Under the pieces are notes generated by a model, which was not told where the DNA came from, ran no database searches, and saw nothing but the letters and a program-made list of their open reading frames with translations. Shown piece after piece: positions 15,057-15,843 of a stretch of DNA of 15,843 nt (positions within the stretch are counted from its first letter, which is position 1; each line of letters opens with the position of its first letter). Origin of the DNA: JADJLQ01 sp964405735 (GTDB lineage: Bacteria; Bacteroidota; Bacteroidia; Chitinophagales; Saprospiraceae); NCBI GenBank assembly GCA_964405735.1, contig CAYOPD010000095.1, forward strand, positions 1-15,843. Reading direction: 5' to 3'. A program made the position numbers and the translations under genes.

Positions 15057-15073
15057 CTGCGAGTCACCCCTTC
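15047..15073. terminator. Perfect 12-bp hairpin overlapping the ATP-grasp stop codon
   Basis: GAAGGGGTGACT (15047-15058) pairs perfectly with AGTCACCCCTTC (15062-15073) around a GCG loop. The TGA of the ATP-grasp gene (15054-15056) lies in the left arm. The stem is GC-rich enough to end or pause transcription, but the following bases (ACTTTGTATCTTTC) make only a poor U-tract, so termination could be partial, allowing some read-through into the TauE/SafE gene 26 bp further on. Confidence 0.7.
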
Positions 15074-15098
15074 ACTTTGTATCTTTCCCCCGCATACC

Positions 15099-15843
15099 AT
15101 GTCCTTCCTCAATTCCCTCCTTCCCGGTTATCCCATCTCTCCCCTGCAATGGGCCCTGGTGATTCTCGCCGCAGCCATCATCGGAATGTCTAAAGCAGGC
15201 ATCGGATCCATATCCATCATCACGGTATCCATCCTGGCCTGGATATTCGGCAGCAGGGCTTCGACGGGCATGGTTTTGCCCATGCTGATTTTTGCCGATA
15301 TCCTGGCCGTAAAACATTATAAGCGCCATGCACTTTGGGAACACCTGGTCAAACTGTTGCCCTGGATTGCCCTGGGTGTTGTCCTCGCCGCTGTTTTCGG
15401 CCATTTGATCAATGACCATTTGTTTAAACAACTGATGGCGGCCATCATCCTGATTTCCCTCACCGCCCTGATTTATTTTGAAAAGAAACCCATGGCTTCC
15501 GTACCGGATCATTGGTTGTTTTCCGGAAGCATGGGCCTGCTTACCGGCTTTACTTCCATGATCGGCAATCTGGCAGGAGGGTTTTCCAACGTCTATTTTA
15601 TCAGCATGCGGGTGCTGAAAAACAGCTTTATCGGGACCGCGGCCTGGATGTTTTTTTTATTGAATTTGTTTAAACTGCCCTTTCATATCTGGGTTTGGAA
15701 GACGGTGACTCTCTCCACGTTTAAACTCAATCTTGTACTGGTCCCGGTCATTGCAGGAGGATTTTACCTGGGGGTCTTCCTGGTGCGGAAGCTGAATGAA
15801 AAGGGGTTTAGGGAGGTGATCCTTTGGTTGACGATCGGGAGTT
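15099..15843 (+). CDS. TauE/SafE-family permease (sulfite exporter-like), 3' end cut by window edge
   Basis: An ATG at 15099 opens a frame of 248 codons to the right edge. The product is highly hydrophobic with several membrane segments, for example LVILAAAIIGMSKAGIGS at about 20-37 and WIALGVVLAAVFG near residue 92. The pattern IGMSKAGIGS near the N-terminus and TGFTSMIGNLAGGFSN in the middle are the two inverted-repeat signature loops of the TauE/SafE (formerly DUF81) family. These permeases are associated with sulfite, sulfoacetate or other small organosulfur anion movement. The substrate here cannot be told. The usual length is about 250-270 residues, so only a short piece is missing. It follows the ATP-grasp gene by 42 bp, with a hairpin between them. 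Confidence 0.9.
   Translation, partial: MSFLNSLLPGYPISPLQWALVILAAAIIGMSKAGIGSISIITVSILAWIFGSRASTGMVLPMLIFADILAVKHYKRHALWEHLVKLLPWIALGVVLAAVFGHLINDHLFKQLMAAIILISLTALIYFEKKPMASVPDHWLFSGSMGLLTGFTSMIGNLAGGFSNVYFISMRVLKNSFIGTAAWMFFLLNLFKLPFHIWVWKTVTLSTFKLNLVLVPVIAGGFYLGVFLVRKLNEKGFREVILWLTIGS

Noticed and set aside
15072..15512. Minus-strand frame opposite the permease gene
   Set aside because: The opposite strand encodes a well-supported TauE/SafE protein. The product here is Gln/Gly/Asp-rich, as expected of an antisense reading of hydrophobic codons.

Overview
The window looks like a chromosomal segment of a Bacteroidota bacterium, possibly a Saprospirales- or Cytophagales-like environmental lineage. 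The lineage is inferred from gene content: a Pif1-type helicase with HRDC and helix-turn-helix tails, double-glycine-leader peptides with a peptidase-containing ABC exporter, a PVC-type dehydrogenase-like protein, a Tat-exported HiPIP lipoprotein, and no consistent Shine-Dalgarno sequences. I see no rRNA, tRNA, CRISPR array, integrase or transposase.

Region 1 (1-5117, minus strand) is a four-gene operon for exported proteins. In transcription order it holds a PVC-type beta-propeller/HEAT protein, a HiPIP lipoprotein, a neutral-ceramidase-like hydrolase, and an enolase-superfamily enzyme with a twin-arginine signal that runs off the left edge. A possible promoter and a 25-codon leader ORF precede the first gene. 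The operon may carry out an extracytoplasmic oxidation/hydrolysis pathway with the HiPIP as electron carrier; the substrate is unknown.

Region 2 (5143-9284, minus strand) is the most interesting part: a compact peptide-secretion cassette. It encodes two small precursors with double-glycine leaders (61 and 63 aa), then a 39-aa membrane miniprotein, an HlyD-type membrane-fusion protein with a TTG start, and an ABC exporter with an N-terminal C39 peptidase. The layout matches a two-peptide bacteriocin or signalling-peptide system, with the miniprotein as a candidate immunity protein. A perfect 10-bp inverted repeat lies upstream. No outer-membrane partner or regulator is present.

Region 3 (9730-12192, minus strand) is a Pif1-like helicase. 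Region 4 (12193-12817) is gene-free. It carries about 3.3 tandem copies of a 121-122 bp unit, followed by overlapping inverted repeats.

Region 5 (12818-15073, plus strand) is an operon of three overlapping genes: a DinB-like protein, a TANGO2/NRDE protein and a membrane-anchored ATP-grasp ligase. It ends in a perfect 12-bp hairpin that overlaps the last stop codon. Region 6 (15099 to the right edge) is the start of a TauE/SafE-family permease.
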